This document shows, in pieces, positions 14,441-21,645 of a DNA stretch of 27,194 bases. Source of the stretch: Deltaproteobacteria bacterium (GTDB lineage: Bacteria; Desulfobacterota; Dissulfuribacteria; Dissulfuribacterales; S140-46); assembly GCA_015491585.1 (NCBI GenBank), contig WFVQ01000114.1:1-27194 (forward strand), given 5' to 3'. Below the pieces are notes generated by a model. That model was not told the origin of the DNA and did no database searches. It saw only the letters and a list, made by a program, of their open reading frames with translations. Each line of letters opens with the position of its first letter. The stretch's first letter is position 1. The position numbers were made by a program, and so were the translations under genes.

Positions 14441-17140
14441 ATGGGAATGGAAGACGACATCCTTAAAGATTTTCTGTCGGAGTCCAAGGAAAATTTGGAA
14501 CTTTTGGACCAGCAGTTCGTGGAGCTGGAGGAGGAGCCCGATAACGCGGAGCTCATCAGGTCAATATTTCGGACCATTCACACCATAAAGGGGACCTCCG
14601 GTTTTTTCGGATTTACTACTCTCGAGGGAATAGCCCACTTTGCCGAAGACATCCTCTCCAAGCTACGCGACGGAGTTGTGGCTGTTGACGAGGACATCAT
14701 CACAATGCTCCTGAAGGCGGTGGACTATATCAAGGCGATCCTGGCCACCTTGGAACAGACCGGTAAGGAGCCGGATGATACCGCCTATCTCGACTTTATC
14801 GTTGATCTCCGCAATTTTGCGGAGAAGGTGGCCAAGCGTGCCGCAGCTGGCGGCAGCCAGGAAGAGGCCCCCCCTGCCGCGGAAGAGGCCAAGGAAGAAC
14901 CTGCGGAAGAATCGGCCGCTGCGGAAGAAGAGGATAAGGCCGAGGCTGCAGAAGAGGCCCCTAAAGACGAACCCGCTGCCAAGGAGGAGACCCATAAGGC
15001 TGAGAAAAAGGAAGAGGAGAAGAAGGAGACCGCTCCTCCTGCCAAGTCTAAGGCTGCGGCCCCTCCGGTTGTGGCCCCGCAGCTCACCGAGACACATGTT
15101 AGGGTGGACGTACACCTCTTGGACAAGCTCATGAACCTTGCTGGCGAGCTTGTTCTTTCGAGAAACAGGCTCACGCAAATTGCCAACCAGCTCAACAATC
15201 CCGATCTCCTGACGGCAAACCAGCGTATGAGTTTGGCGGTTACCGAGATCCAGGAACAGATCATGAAGACGAGGATGCAACCAATTGGAAACGTCTTCAA
15301 TAAGTTTCCTAGGATCGTCAGGGATCTGGCAAGGAATGCCAACAAACAGGTGCAGCTCAGGATCGAGGGTGCGGAGACTGAACTGGACCGTTCCATTATC
15401 GAGGTCATCAAGGATCCCTTGACACATATGGTCAGGAACTCCATCGATCACGGCATAGAGCCGCCTGAGATCCGGGTTCAGAAGGAGAAGCCTTCAGCAG
15501 GTACGCTGATCATGAGGGCCTATCACGAAGGGGGCCAGGTTATCATCGAGATACAGGACGATGGAGCCGGTATTGACCCCGAGAAGATCAAGGCAAAGGC
15601 GGTGGAGAAAGGTGTCATAACCGAGGAGCAGGCGCGCACTATCTCGGACCGTGAGGCCCTCATGTTGATCTTCCAGCCCGGCTTCTCCACTGCCGAGAAG
15701 GTGACCAATATCTCCGGTCGGGGCGTCGGGATGGACGTGGTCAAGTCCAATATAGAGAAGCTGGGCGGGACCGTGGAGCTTCAGAGCGTGGTGAACCAGG
15801 GGACCACGGTGAGGATCAAGATCCCCCTCACCTTGGCCATCATCCCTGCGCTCATAATCAGGTGCGGCGACCAGCGCTATGCTATTCCGCAGGTCAACCT
15901 TGAAGAGCTTGTTCACCTCAACTCCGAGGCCCAGGCGAAAGACGTGCAAGTTATCGGCTCCTCGGAGTTCTATCGTCTGCGTGGTCAGATCCTGCCGCTG
16001 GTGCGCCTGAGGAATGTGCTGGGCCTTGAAGGCGGCACAGAAGAGGCGGATGGAGGAGTCAACATAGTGGTGCTCAACTCTGGAGACCGGCAGTTCGGTC
16101 TAGTGGTGGATGGAATAAGCGACTCGGAAGAGATTGTGGTCAAGCCCCTTGGGAGCCACTTGAAACACATACCTTTTTATGCCGGAACCACCCTCATGGG
16201 AGACGGCCGGGTGGCCCTGATTCTGGACGTGGTGGGGCTCTCTTCCTACTTGAAGCTTAAGGGAGAGGAGTCGCTGCAGCAAAAGGCCGCTGTCGCTGAA
16301 AAGGTGGCCGCGGATGAGGAGAGACAGTTCCTGCTCCTCTTTACCGTTGGAGAGGACGAATATTTCGCCCTCCCGCTGGCCCTTGTCAACCGGCTGGACA
16401 AGATTGCCGCTACGGACATCGAGATGGTCGGCGGCCGGGAGGTGGTCCAGTACAGAGGGCATTCGATGCCTATAATCAGGATGGAGAACTTTCTCCCAAT
16501 CTCGCCGCTGGCCGAAGCAGACCATTATCATCTGATAGTGTTCCACATGAATGGAAAGGACATCGCCTTTCTCGTATCTCAGATAGATGACAGCCTGGAT
16601 ATTGCGGTGGACGTCGAGGAGCATACCTTTCGTCAGGAGGGGCTCCTGGGCTCTGCGATCATCAAGGATAGGACGACTCTTTTTGTGGATGTATACCAGC
16701 TTATACAGATGTACGATCCTGACTTCTTCGCTGCCCCGCAGACCGAGACGGTTACGGGTGGCCGGATACTTCTCGCCGAGGATTCGACATTTTATCGTAA
16801 TCTTCTCAGCTCCTATCTCGAAGCAGCGGGCTTTGATGTGGTGACAGCCGAGGATGGGAAACAGGCATGGGACAAGCTTCAGGCCGAGCCCTTCGATCTG
16901 TTGATAACCGATATAGAGATGCCCAACATGAATGGTTTCGAGCTCACCAAACAGGTTCGTTCCAGTGAGGCGCTCAAGGATCTGCCTATCATAGCGGTCA
17001 CTTCCCTTTCAGGAGAGGATGACCGCAGGAAGGGCCTGGAGGCCGGGGTGAATGATTATCAGCCGAAGCTCGACAGGGATCAGGTCCTTGAGGCCGTAGG
17101 CAGGCTGTTGAACGAAGCCCGCTACAGTCAAGCTGCCTAG
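14441..17140 (+). CDS. cheA: Chemotaxis histidine kinase CheA, hybrid with two CheW-like domains and a receiver
   Basis: An 899-residue kinase. Domains in order: HPt with His47 (TIHTIKGTSGFFGF); an Ala/Glu/Lys-rich linker (about 137-215) where the P2 CheY-binding domain would be; the dimerisation helix (LLDKLMNLAGELVLSRNRL); an HATPase with N box HMVRNSIDHGIEP, G1 DDGAGIDP and G2 GRGVGMDVVKSNIEKLGG; a CheW-like domain (LAIIPALIIRCGDQRYAIPQ...); a second CheW-like domain (about 643-760, FLLLFTVGEDEYFALPLALVNRL); and a C-terminal receiver from about 773 with phosphoacceptor Asp824 (LITDIEMPNMNG). The lysine of the receiver sits in YQPKLDR. A GAGGAGG site lies 6 nt upstream of the ATG. The added receiver may act as a phosphate sink or internal modulator, as inferred from other hybrid CheAs. 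Confidence 0.94.
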   Translation: MGMEDDILKDFLSESKENLELLDQQFVELEEEPDNAELIRSIFRTIHTIKGTSGFFGFTTLEGIAHFAEDILSKLRDGVVAVDEDIITMLLKAVDYIKAILATLEQTGKEPDDTAYLDFIVDLRNFAEKVAKRAAAGGSQEEAPPAAEEAKEEPAEESAAAEEEDKAEAAEEAPKDEPAAKEETHKAEKKEEEKKETAPPAKSKAAAPPVVAPQLTETHVRVDVHLLDKLMNLAGELVLSRNRLTQIANQLNNPDLLTANQRMSLAVTEIQEQIMKTRMQPIGNVFNKFPRIVRDLARNANKQVQLRIEGAETELDRSIIEVIKDPLTHMVRNSIDHGIEPPEIRVQKEKPSAGTLIMRAYHEGGQVIIEIQDDGAGIDPEKIKAKAVEKGVITEEQARTISDREALMLIFQPGFSTAEKVTNISGRGVGMDVVKSNIEKLGGTVELQSVVNQGTTVRIKIPLTLAIIPALIIRCGDQRYAIPQVNLEELVHLNSEAQAKDVQVIGSSEFYRLRGQILPLVRLRNVLGLEGGTEEADGGVNIVVLNSGDRQFGLVVDGISDSEEIVVKPLGSHLKHIPFYAGTTLMGDGRVALILDVVGLSSYLKLKGEESLQQKAAVAEKVAADEERQFLLLFTVGEDEYFALPLALVNRLDKIAATDIEMVGGREVVQYRGHSMPIIRMENFLPISPLAEADHYHLIVFHMNGKDIAFLVSQIDDSLDIAVDVEEHTFRQEGLLGSAIIKDRTTLFVDVYQLIQMYDPDFFAAPQTETVTGGRILLAEDSTFYRNLLSSYLEAAGFDVVTAEDGKQAWDKLQAEPFDLLITDIEMPNMNGFELTKQVRSSEALKDLPIIAVTSLSGEDDRRKGLEAGVNDYQPKLDRDQVLEAVGRLLNEARYSQAA

Positions 17141-17150
17141 GAGGTGAGTC

Positions 17151-17663
17151 ATGGCAGGGCAGAACGTAAATCTTCCCGCAGAGTCCGAGACCAGAGAGAT
17201 AGCTACCGAAGAGAGCACTCTTTTTGCCACCTTCTATTTCGGCGAGCACTTTTTCGGTTTGCCGATAGATGAGGTCATAGAGATCAATAGGGCGTTAGAG
17301 ATAACTCCTGTGCCCAAGGCGCCTCCATATGTGGCTGGAGTGGTCAATTTGCGAGGGCAGATCTTGACCGCCATCAACCTGGCCCACAGGATAGGGTTGG
17401 AGTGTGATAGCGAAAAGGGGACCAACTCCTTGAACAACGTGATAATCGGACATCGGGACGAGCCGGTAAGTTTGCTCGTAGAACGCATAGGAGACGTGAT
17501 GTCTGTTCCTAAGGGGCAGATTGAGCCGCCTCCAGACATGATAGCTGGTGTGGACATCAGGTATGTGCGGCAGGTGTGTAAACTGCCGGGGCAGTTGTTG
17601 ATCATATTGGACAGCGAGGAGTTGCAGGCTCCCCCGGTGGAATCCCACAAGAGTGAGGTGTAA
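17151..17663 (+). CDS. cheW: Chemotaxis coupling protein CheW
   Basis: A 170-residue CheW. The double beta-barrel core includes LFATFYFGEHFFGLPIDEVIEINR, VPKAPPYVAGVVNLRGQILTAINL with the conserved NLRG turn, and VSLLVERIGDVMSVPKGQIEPPP. It bridges CheA and chemoreceptors in signalling arrays. An N-terminal tail of about 20 residues and a C-terminal tail of about 15 extend the core. The TAGGAGGTG ribosome site overlaps the cheA stop. An intrinsic terminator follows directly, so this is the last gene of the block. Confidence 0.95.
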   Translation: MAGQNVNLPAESETREIATEESTLFATFYFGEHFFGLPIDEVIEINRALEITPVPKAPPYVAGVVNLRGQILTAINLAHRIGLECDSEKGTNSLNNVIIGHRDEPVSLLVERIGDVMSVPKGQIEPPPDMIAGVDIRYVRQVCKLPGQLLIILDSEELQAPPVESHKSEV

Positions 17664-17667
17664 ACCA

Positions 17668-17691
17668 GGGGGCTAAACAGCCCCCTTTTTT
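17668..17691 (+). terminator. Rho-independent terminator after cheW
   Basis: GGGGGCT (17668-17674), a 4-base loop AAAC, AGCCCCC (17679-17685), then six T. A perfect 7-bp GC-rich stem followed at once by a T-run, 5 nt after the cheW stop. It marks the end of the cheYBRAW transcript. Confidence 0.93.
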
Positions 17692-17758
17692 GGATGGCCG
17701 GGCCGCAAGGCGCCGGTTGCCGCTCTCTGTCCTTACAGGGCATCCGGAAAGGGGCGAG

Positions 17759-18766
17759 ATGAAGCGAGATCCCTGGCATATCCTTGGATTGAGCCCTGGC
17801 GCCACTCTCGAGGAGGTGAGGAGGGCGTTCAGGGAGAAGGTGCGTCGTCTTCATCCCGATCGCCGCGGCGGTGACGTGAACACTATAGAGGACTTTCTGG
17901 AGATCAAATCGGCGTATCAGGAGATCGTTGCCAGGTACGGTGTATCAAGGCTTACTGTGGGGGGAGACGGGTCCGAGGAGTGCCATGAGCCCTTCTCCGA
18001 CGGAGCCTATCTCTTCCTGGATGTGGAGGCGGAGAAGGCCTTTCACGGGGGTATGGTGGAAGTGACCCTGGCAGACGAGGAGGAGTTCTGCCCCAGGTGT
18101 GAAGGTGTGGGGACCATCAGGGGTGAAGGGGAGACTTCCTGCTCATCTTGCGGAGGAACTGGATATCTCACGGTCAAGTGGGGTGACGAGGTCCTCAGGG
18201 TGTTGTGTACGAGATGCAGCGGCACCGGCGCAACGGGCAGGCCGGCGTGTCCCCTTTGCAAGGGGATGGGGCGGATCTCCAGGCTGAGGACCGTCAGTGT
18301 GAAACTGCCAAGGGGTATCAAGAGCGGTACTGTTCTAAGGCTGTCCGGCCAGGGGCCGTGGCGGCCTGACCGCAAGTCGCGAGACCCCCTCTATGTGGAG
18401 ATAAGGGTTTCCATGCCCAAGGGATTCTCCCTGCTTGGCAACGACATCGTGGCCCTTGAAGAGGTGGACATATGGACTGCCCTGGCAGGCGGTCAGGTGG
18501 TGGTCCGCACCATAGATGGCGTCGCGCATTGTTCCATACCTCCCGGAACCCAGCAAGGACATGTGGTGAGGATCAAGGGGCGGGGTTGGATCGACGAGGC
18601 CGGCAGGCGCGGTGATCACATAGTGCGCTTCAATGTCTTGCTTCCGGAGGGTCATCCCCCGCGGGCGGCTGCTCAGCTCATCGGCCTGTTGCGCTCTTTA
18701 TGGCCGGTTGGTTCTCCTCTTAAGGCGCTGCCAGGCATGACGAGAGGCGGAGGAGAGGAGCGGTGA
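17759..18766 (+). CDS. Divergent DnaJ-like co-chaperone without a clear G/F region
   Basis: A 335-residue J-protein. The J domain begins MKRDPWHILGLSPGATLEEVRRAFREKV and has the HPD triad at 32-34. It is followed by a short stretch with no Gly/Phe-rich region. The zinc domain has four CxxC pairs (CPRC, CSSC, CTRC, CPLC), each in CxxCxGxG-like context. A C-terminal substrate domain includes IKSGTVLRLSGQGP and LLGNDIVALEEVDIWTALAGGQVVV. It therefore resembles DnaJ but differs from the main dnaJ at the left edge. HPD argues that it still stimulates a DnaK. ATG at 17759 follows AAGGGG; an in-frame ATG at 17690 would begin in the terminator. Its TGA overlaps the next gene's GTG, so the EAL-HDOD protein is translationally coupled to it. 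Confidence 0.85.
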   Translation: MKRDPWHILGLSPGATLEEVRRAFREKVRRLHPDRRGGDVNTIEDFLEIKSAYQEIVARYGVSRLTVGGDGSEECHEPFSDGAYLFLDVEAEKAFHGGMVEVTLADEEEFCPRCEGVGTIRGEGETSCSSCGGTGYLTVKWGDEVLRVLCTRCSGTGATGRPACPLCKGMGRISRLRTVSVKLPRGIKSGTVLRLSGQGPWRPDRKSRDPLYVEIRVSMPKGFSLLGNDIVALEEVDIWTALAGGQVVVRTIDGVAHCSIPPGTQQGHVVRIKGRGWIDEAGRRGDHIVRFNVLLPEGHPPRAAAQLIGLLRSLWPVGSPLKALPGMTRGGGEER

Positions 18767-20004
18767 AGCTCTTCCTGGGGCGGCAGCCCATACTTGACGT
18801 GAAAAAGAAGACCGTCGCCTATGAGATCCTCTACCGCAGCGATGCCCACAAGAACTTTTTGGGCGAGATCGATGGGACGGTGGCGACGTCAAGGGTTATC
18901 TACAACCTCTTCCTGGGCTTCGAGCCAAAGGAGATAACTGGTGGCAAGAGGGCCTTTATAAATTTCAACAAAGAGCTGCTATTCTCTGATATCCCCAAGA
19001 TACTTGATCCTATGGAGGTCGTCATCGAGCTTCTGGAGGGTGAAAAGTTGGACGACGACCTCCTCCGTCAATGTTTATTCCTTAAAAAGGCTGGTTTTAC
19101 CATCGCCCTCGATGACGTGGATGAAACTGAAGTCGTGGAGAGGCTCTTACCAGTCGCCTCTATCGTAAAAGTCGATTGGCGCAAGGCCACGCCCGAGGAG
19201 ATACAAAAGATCGCTGCCCTGGCCAAAGAACATAGAGTCAACCTTTTGGCAGAAAAGATCGAGACTCATGGAGAGTTTGAAGAGGCCAAGAAGCTGGGGT
19301 TCCGTTATTTTCAGGGGTTCTTTTTCGCCCGTCCTACCATTCTCAAAAAAGATGATATTCCAATGGCATACTGGAGTTGGCTCAAGGTCTTCAGCGTATT
19401 GCAGACACCTGACCTCGACTTCAAGGAGGTGGTGGAGATAGTCAGAAAGGATCCCACCCTTTCATACAAGCTGCTAAAGATAATAAATTCCGCTTATGTC
19501 GGGCTCAAACAGCCGGTCTCCTCCATCCAGCAGGCGGTGGTGCTGCTGGGCGAGCTGGAGATAAGACGGTGGCTGTCCCTGCTTCTGCTGGCCCGGATCA
19601 GCGAGAAGAAGCCTATGGAGCTCATGATAACGGCCTGCGTTCGCGGGCGGCTGGCGGAGCGGGTGGCCGAGACGGTGGGACAGTCCCAACTGGCCCGGTC
19701 GGCCTTTTTGATGGGGGTGCTCTCTCTTTTGGATGCCATTATGGGGCGCCCTATGGAGGAGCTTCTCGGCCAACTGCCCCTGGATCCCATCATCTCCGAC
19801 GCCATTATTAACGGGAAGGGGCCTCTTGCTCCATACTATTTCCTGGTCAGGGGGTACGAATATGCAAATACCAAGATAGTGACCAAGTGCGCCAGGGTTT
19901 TGAATCTGTCTGAAAAGCTCTTGGCCAAATGTTATATCGAGGCGATACAGTGGACCGATACGCTGTATCCCCAGGCTATGGCTTCAGCTCCTGGTCCCGG
20001 TTAA
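18763..20004 (+). CDS. EAL-HDOD signalling protein (YuxH/CdgJ-like)
   Basis: A 413-residue protein. The N-terminal half is an EAL-type domain starting MKLFLGRQPILDVKKKTVAYEILYR. The C-terminal half, from about residue 200, is an HDOD domain (FKEVVEIVRKDPTLSYKLLKIINSAYVG, then the SSIQQAVVLLGELEIRRWL helix). The EAL motif is replaced by YEILYR. Several residues that bind metal in active EAL domains remain: Glu21, the Asn of FINF, Glu of VIELLE, the DD pair of LDDVDE, Lys of VKVDW, Glu of AEKIE and Gln of QGFFF. DDFG is altered. Related proteins regulate motility or stress through protein contacts and many are not phosphodiesterases, so activity is uncertain. The GTG start overlaps the DnaJ-like stop (GTGA). 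Confidence 0.88.
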   Translation: MKLFLGRQPILDVKKKTVAYEILYRSDAHKNFLGEIDGTVATSRVIYNLFLGFEPKEITGGKRAFINFNKELLFSDIPKILDPMEVVIELLEGEKLDDDLLRQCLFLKKAGFTIALDDVDETEVVERLLPVASIVKVDWRKATPEEIQKIAALAKEHRVNLLAEKIETHGEFEEAKKLGFRYFQGFFFARPTILKKDDIPMAYWSWLKVFSVLQTPDLDFKEVVEIVRKDPTLSYKLLKIINSAYVGLKQPVSSIQQAVVLLGELEIRRWLSLLLLARISEKKPMELMITACVRGRLAERVAETVGQSQLARSAFLMGVLSLLDAIMGRPMEELLGQLPLDPIISDAIINGKGPLAPYYFLVRGYEYANTKIVTKCARVLNLSEKLLAKCYIEAIQWTDTLYPQAMASAPGPG

Positions 20005-20006
20005 TA

Positions 20007-20035
20007 TTGACTTTTCTCCCTCTATACGGTATCTC
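20007..20035 (+). promoter_or_regulatory. Putative promoter of tRNA-Gln
   Basis: TTGACT (20007-20012, five of six to TTGACA), a 17-nt spacer, then TATCTC (20030-20035, three of six to TATAAT). The -10 is weak. The start would fall about 6 nt before the mature tRNA. Confidence 0.4.
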
Positions 20036-20047
20036 TATGTTCGCTGC

Positions 20048-20121
20048 TGGGGGATCGTCTAACGGCAGGACAGCAGACTCTGGATCTGCTTATCTAGGTT
20101 CGAATCCTAGTCCCCCAGCCA
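20048..20121 (+). tRNA. tRNA-Gln, anticodon CTG
   Basis: A complete cloverleaf was found by eye. The acceptor pairs are TGGGGGA with TCCCCCA, followed by G as discriminator and an encoded CCA. The anticodon stem GCAGA pairs with TCTGC around the loop CTCTGGA, which gives CTG at positions 34-36, reading the codon CAG. The T arm has CTAGG and CCTAG around TTCGAAT. Glutamine identity fits the discriminator G and the weak first acceptor pair (T-A), both typical of tRNA-Gln. A T-rich run (ATTTTTCTTTTT) directly follows. Confidence 0.96.
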
Positions 20122-20133
20122 TTTTTCTTTTTG

Positions 20134-20149
20134 CCCTGTAGGTACAGGG
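20134..20149 (+). repeat. Perfect inverted repeat upstream of the ANTAR regulator gene
   Basis: CCCTGT, AGGT, ACAGGG: a 6-bp stem with a 4-base loop (it can also be drawn as 5 bp with a 6-base loop TAGGTA). The right arm overlaps the only purine-rich ribosome-site-like stretch (GGGAG, 20147-20151) before the ATG at 20165. It could mask the ribosome site. The loop does not match the usual ANTAR-target rule (A at 1, G at 4). Confidence 0.45.
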
Positions 20150-20164
20150 AGCGAGTGTCGTCTT

Positions 20165-20800
20165 ATGGAATTATCCCCAAACTCTGGTGTCGGAAGTCGG
20201 CCGGTGGCCCATTATTCCTTGCGAATCCTGGTCGCAGAGGATGACGTGGCCGTTGCCAACGGATTCGAGTCTATATTGAGCCAGTCCGGCTACGAGGTGA
20301 TAGGCGTGGCCAAGGACGGGATGGAGGCCGTCGAGCTGGCGAACATGCTTCATCCCGACTTGATATTGATGGACATCAAGATGCCCAGGATGGACGGGAT
20401 AGAGGCCGCAAGGCAGATAAACCGTGATAGGGCCGGTAACTTCATTCCCATTGTCCTGGTGACTGCGTATGCAGAGAAGGCCTTGGTCAACAGGGCCAAG
20501 GAGAGCGGTGTCTTAGGCTATCTGATAAAGCCGGTCCATATAGACGATATCATTCCGGCCGTGGAGATGGCCTACAATGCGGCCCAGAAGATAAACGCCC
20601 TTGAGGGCGCTGTCGAGAATCTGAGCGAGGAGCTGGAGTCCAGGAAGCTCATCGAGAGGGCCAAGGGTATTCTAATGAAACGCCTCAAGATAAGCGAGGC
20701 CGAGGCGTTTCAGATGATGCAGCAGGAGGCCAGGCGCCAGAGGATCAAGATGAAGAACCTGGCCAAGGCCATTGTCACTTCCGACTCCATAATTTCCTGA
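20165..20800 (+). CDS. Response regulator with ANTAR RNA-binding output domain
   Basis: A 211-residue protein. The receiver domain (about 18-135) has RILVAEDD, the phosphoacceptor in LILMDIKMPRMDG, LVTAYAEK and the LIKPV lysine. A coiled helix (about 140-155) leads into a C-terminal ANTAR domain, LIERAKGILMKRLKISEAEAFQMMQQEARRQ. ANTAR domains bind paired RNA hairpins and prevent transcription termination, as in AmiR and NasR. Phosphorylation of the receiver normally enables dimerisation. No kinase is adjacent. A ribosome site is poor for the ATG at 20165; a TTG at 20219 would give a shorter start near LRILVAEDD. It converges with the minus-strand unknown gene 8 nt away, without a terminator between. 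Confidence 0.9.
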   Translation: MELSPNSGVGSRPVAHYSLRILVAEDDVAVANGFESILSQSGYEVIGVAKDGMEAVELANMLHPDLILMDIKMPRMDGIEAARQINRDRAGNFIPIVLVTAYAEKALVNRAKESGVLGYLIKPVHIDDIIPAVEMAYNAAQKINALEGAVENLSEELESRKLIERAKGILMKRLKISEAEAFQMMQQEARRQRIKMKNLAKAIVTSDSIIS

Positions 20801-20808
20801 TCCTGTGG

Positions 20809-21639
20809 TCAGCACTGTGGTCTCTCCTCGGGGTGAAGATTTGCGCCGAAGGTCATCTGGGTGGTGAGCTCTTTTAGCCTCTTTTCAAGCACCTCCAGGC
20901 CGCGCCTGGCCTCGGAGCAGTTCCCGTTGATCTCCAGGGCCTTTTCGAATGCGACCCTGGCTTCTGCATACCAGCCTCCTTCCAAGTAGCTCTCGCCGGC
21001 ATGACAGTACGCCTGGTCGAGTCCCTGCGGGAACATGACCGACAGCAGGTAGTCTGCTCCTCCCCTATCACCCCAGAGGGCATCGCACTCATCTGGCGAC
21101 TCTATCAGGTATCTCAAGAGGATGGGATTGTCCCTCTCCAGCCTAAGGATCTCTACCAGTTGCTCCACCGCTGTCTCGAACAGGCAATCCATCCTCCCTA
21201 TTATGGTCTTGATGTCCTCCTTGGTGTGCTGGAAAAATAGTTGGCATTTGGAGGTGCCGTCCCCTATGCCGTGGCTGCCCACCATCGCCTTGGCGAAAGT
21301 GGGTTCATAGCGGCTCACCAAGTAGGTGCTCTCCTTGAGCTTCATGGCCTCGTGGAACGTGGCGCCCACCAGCCAATCAAATAGGAAACAGCTTGGCTGT
21401 GAGGCGGGATCTGCATCCTTCCAGAGCAGGTGGCAGTTGTCCTTGAGTTGCCACAGAGGGCCTTTCTCCGAGCTGTTCCCTATCCAGCGGTCGAGCCAGT
21501 CGTAATCTGCGGAGTCGTGAAAGGAGCTGCCCTTTTTCTGGTTGAAAAGGGCGCACGAAGACATGAAGTCGCGAATGACATTTTTCACAAGCAGGTTGCG
21601 TCTGCTGCTAAACCAGGTGTTTGCCTGCGGGGTGGCCAT
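20809..21639 (-). CDS. Unrecognised Cys-rich protein with C-terminal TPR-like helices
   Basis: I do not recognise the family. It has 276 residues and no signal peptide or membrane segment. Nine Cys are spread along it (SSCALF, DNCHLLW, PSCFLF, SKCQLFF, MDCLFE, DECDALW, AYCHAG, GNCSE, and the terminal PQC), a high number for a cytoplasmic protein. Residues about 210-260 look like a TPR pair (AYCHAGESYLEGGWYAEARVAFEKALEINGN then ARRGLEVLEKRL). The ATG has GAGGT upstream and lies 6 nt after the radical SAM stop, so it is the last gene of the fbp-htpX-radical SAM operon. It may be a partner of the radical SAM protein or a metal/redox protein; this is inference from position and Cys content only. 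Confidence 0.7.
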   Translation of the reverse strand: MATPQANTWFSSRRNLLVKNVIRDFMSSCALFNQKKGSSFHDSADYDWLDRWIGNSSEKGPLWQLKDNCHLLWKDADPASQPSCFLFDWLVGATFHEAMKLKESTYLVSRYEPTFAKAMVGSHGIGDGTSKCQLFFQHTKEDIKTIIGRMDCLFETAVEQLVEILRLERDNPILLRYLIESPDECDALWGDRGGADYLLSVMFPQGLDQAYCHAGESYLEGGWYAEARVAFEKALEINGNCSEARRGLEVLEKRLKELTTQMTFGANLHPEERPQC

Positions 21640-21645
21640 GTCAAC

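Noticed and set aside
14663..15451. Long minus-strand open frame opposite cheA
   Set aside because: It mirrors the Ala/Glu/Lys linker and the kinase domain; the product is repetitive Leu/Arg/Gly sequence without a family pattern. Coding is clear on the plus strand.
20121..20149. Terminator after tRNA-Gln
   Set aside because: The T-run comes before the hairpin, not after it, so the order does not fit an intrinsic terminator.
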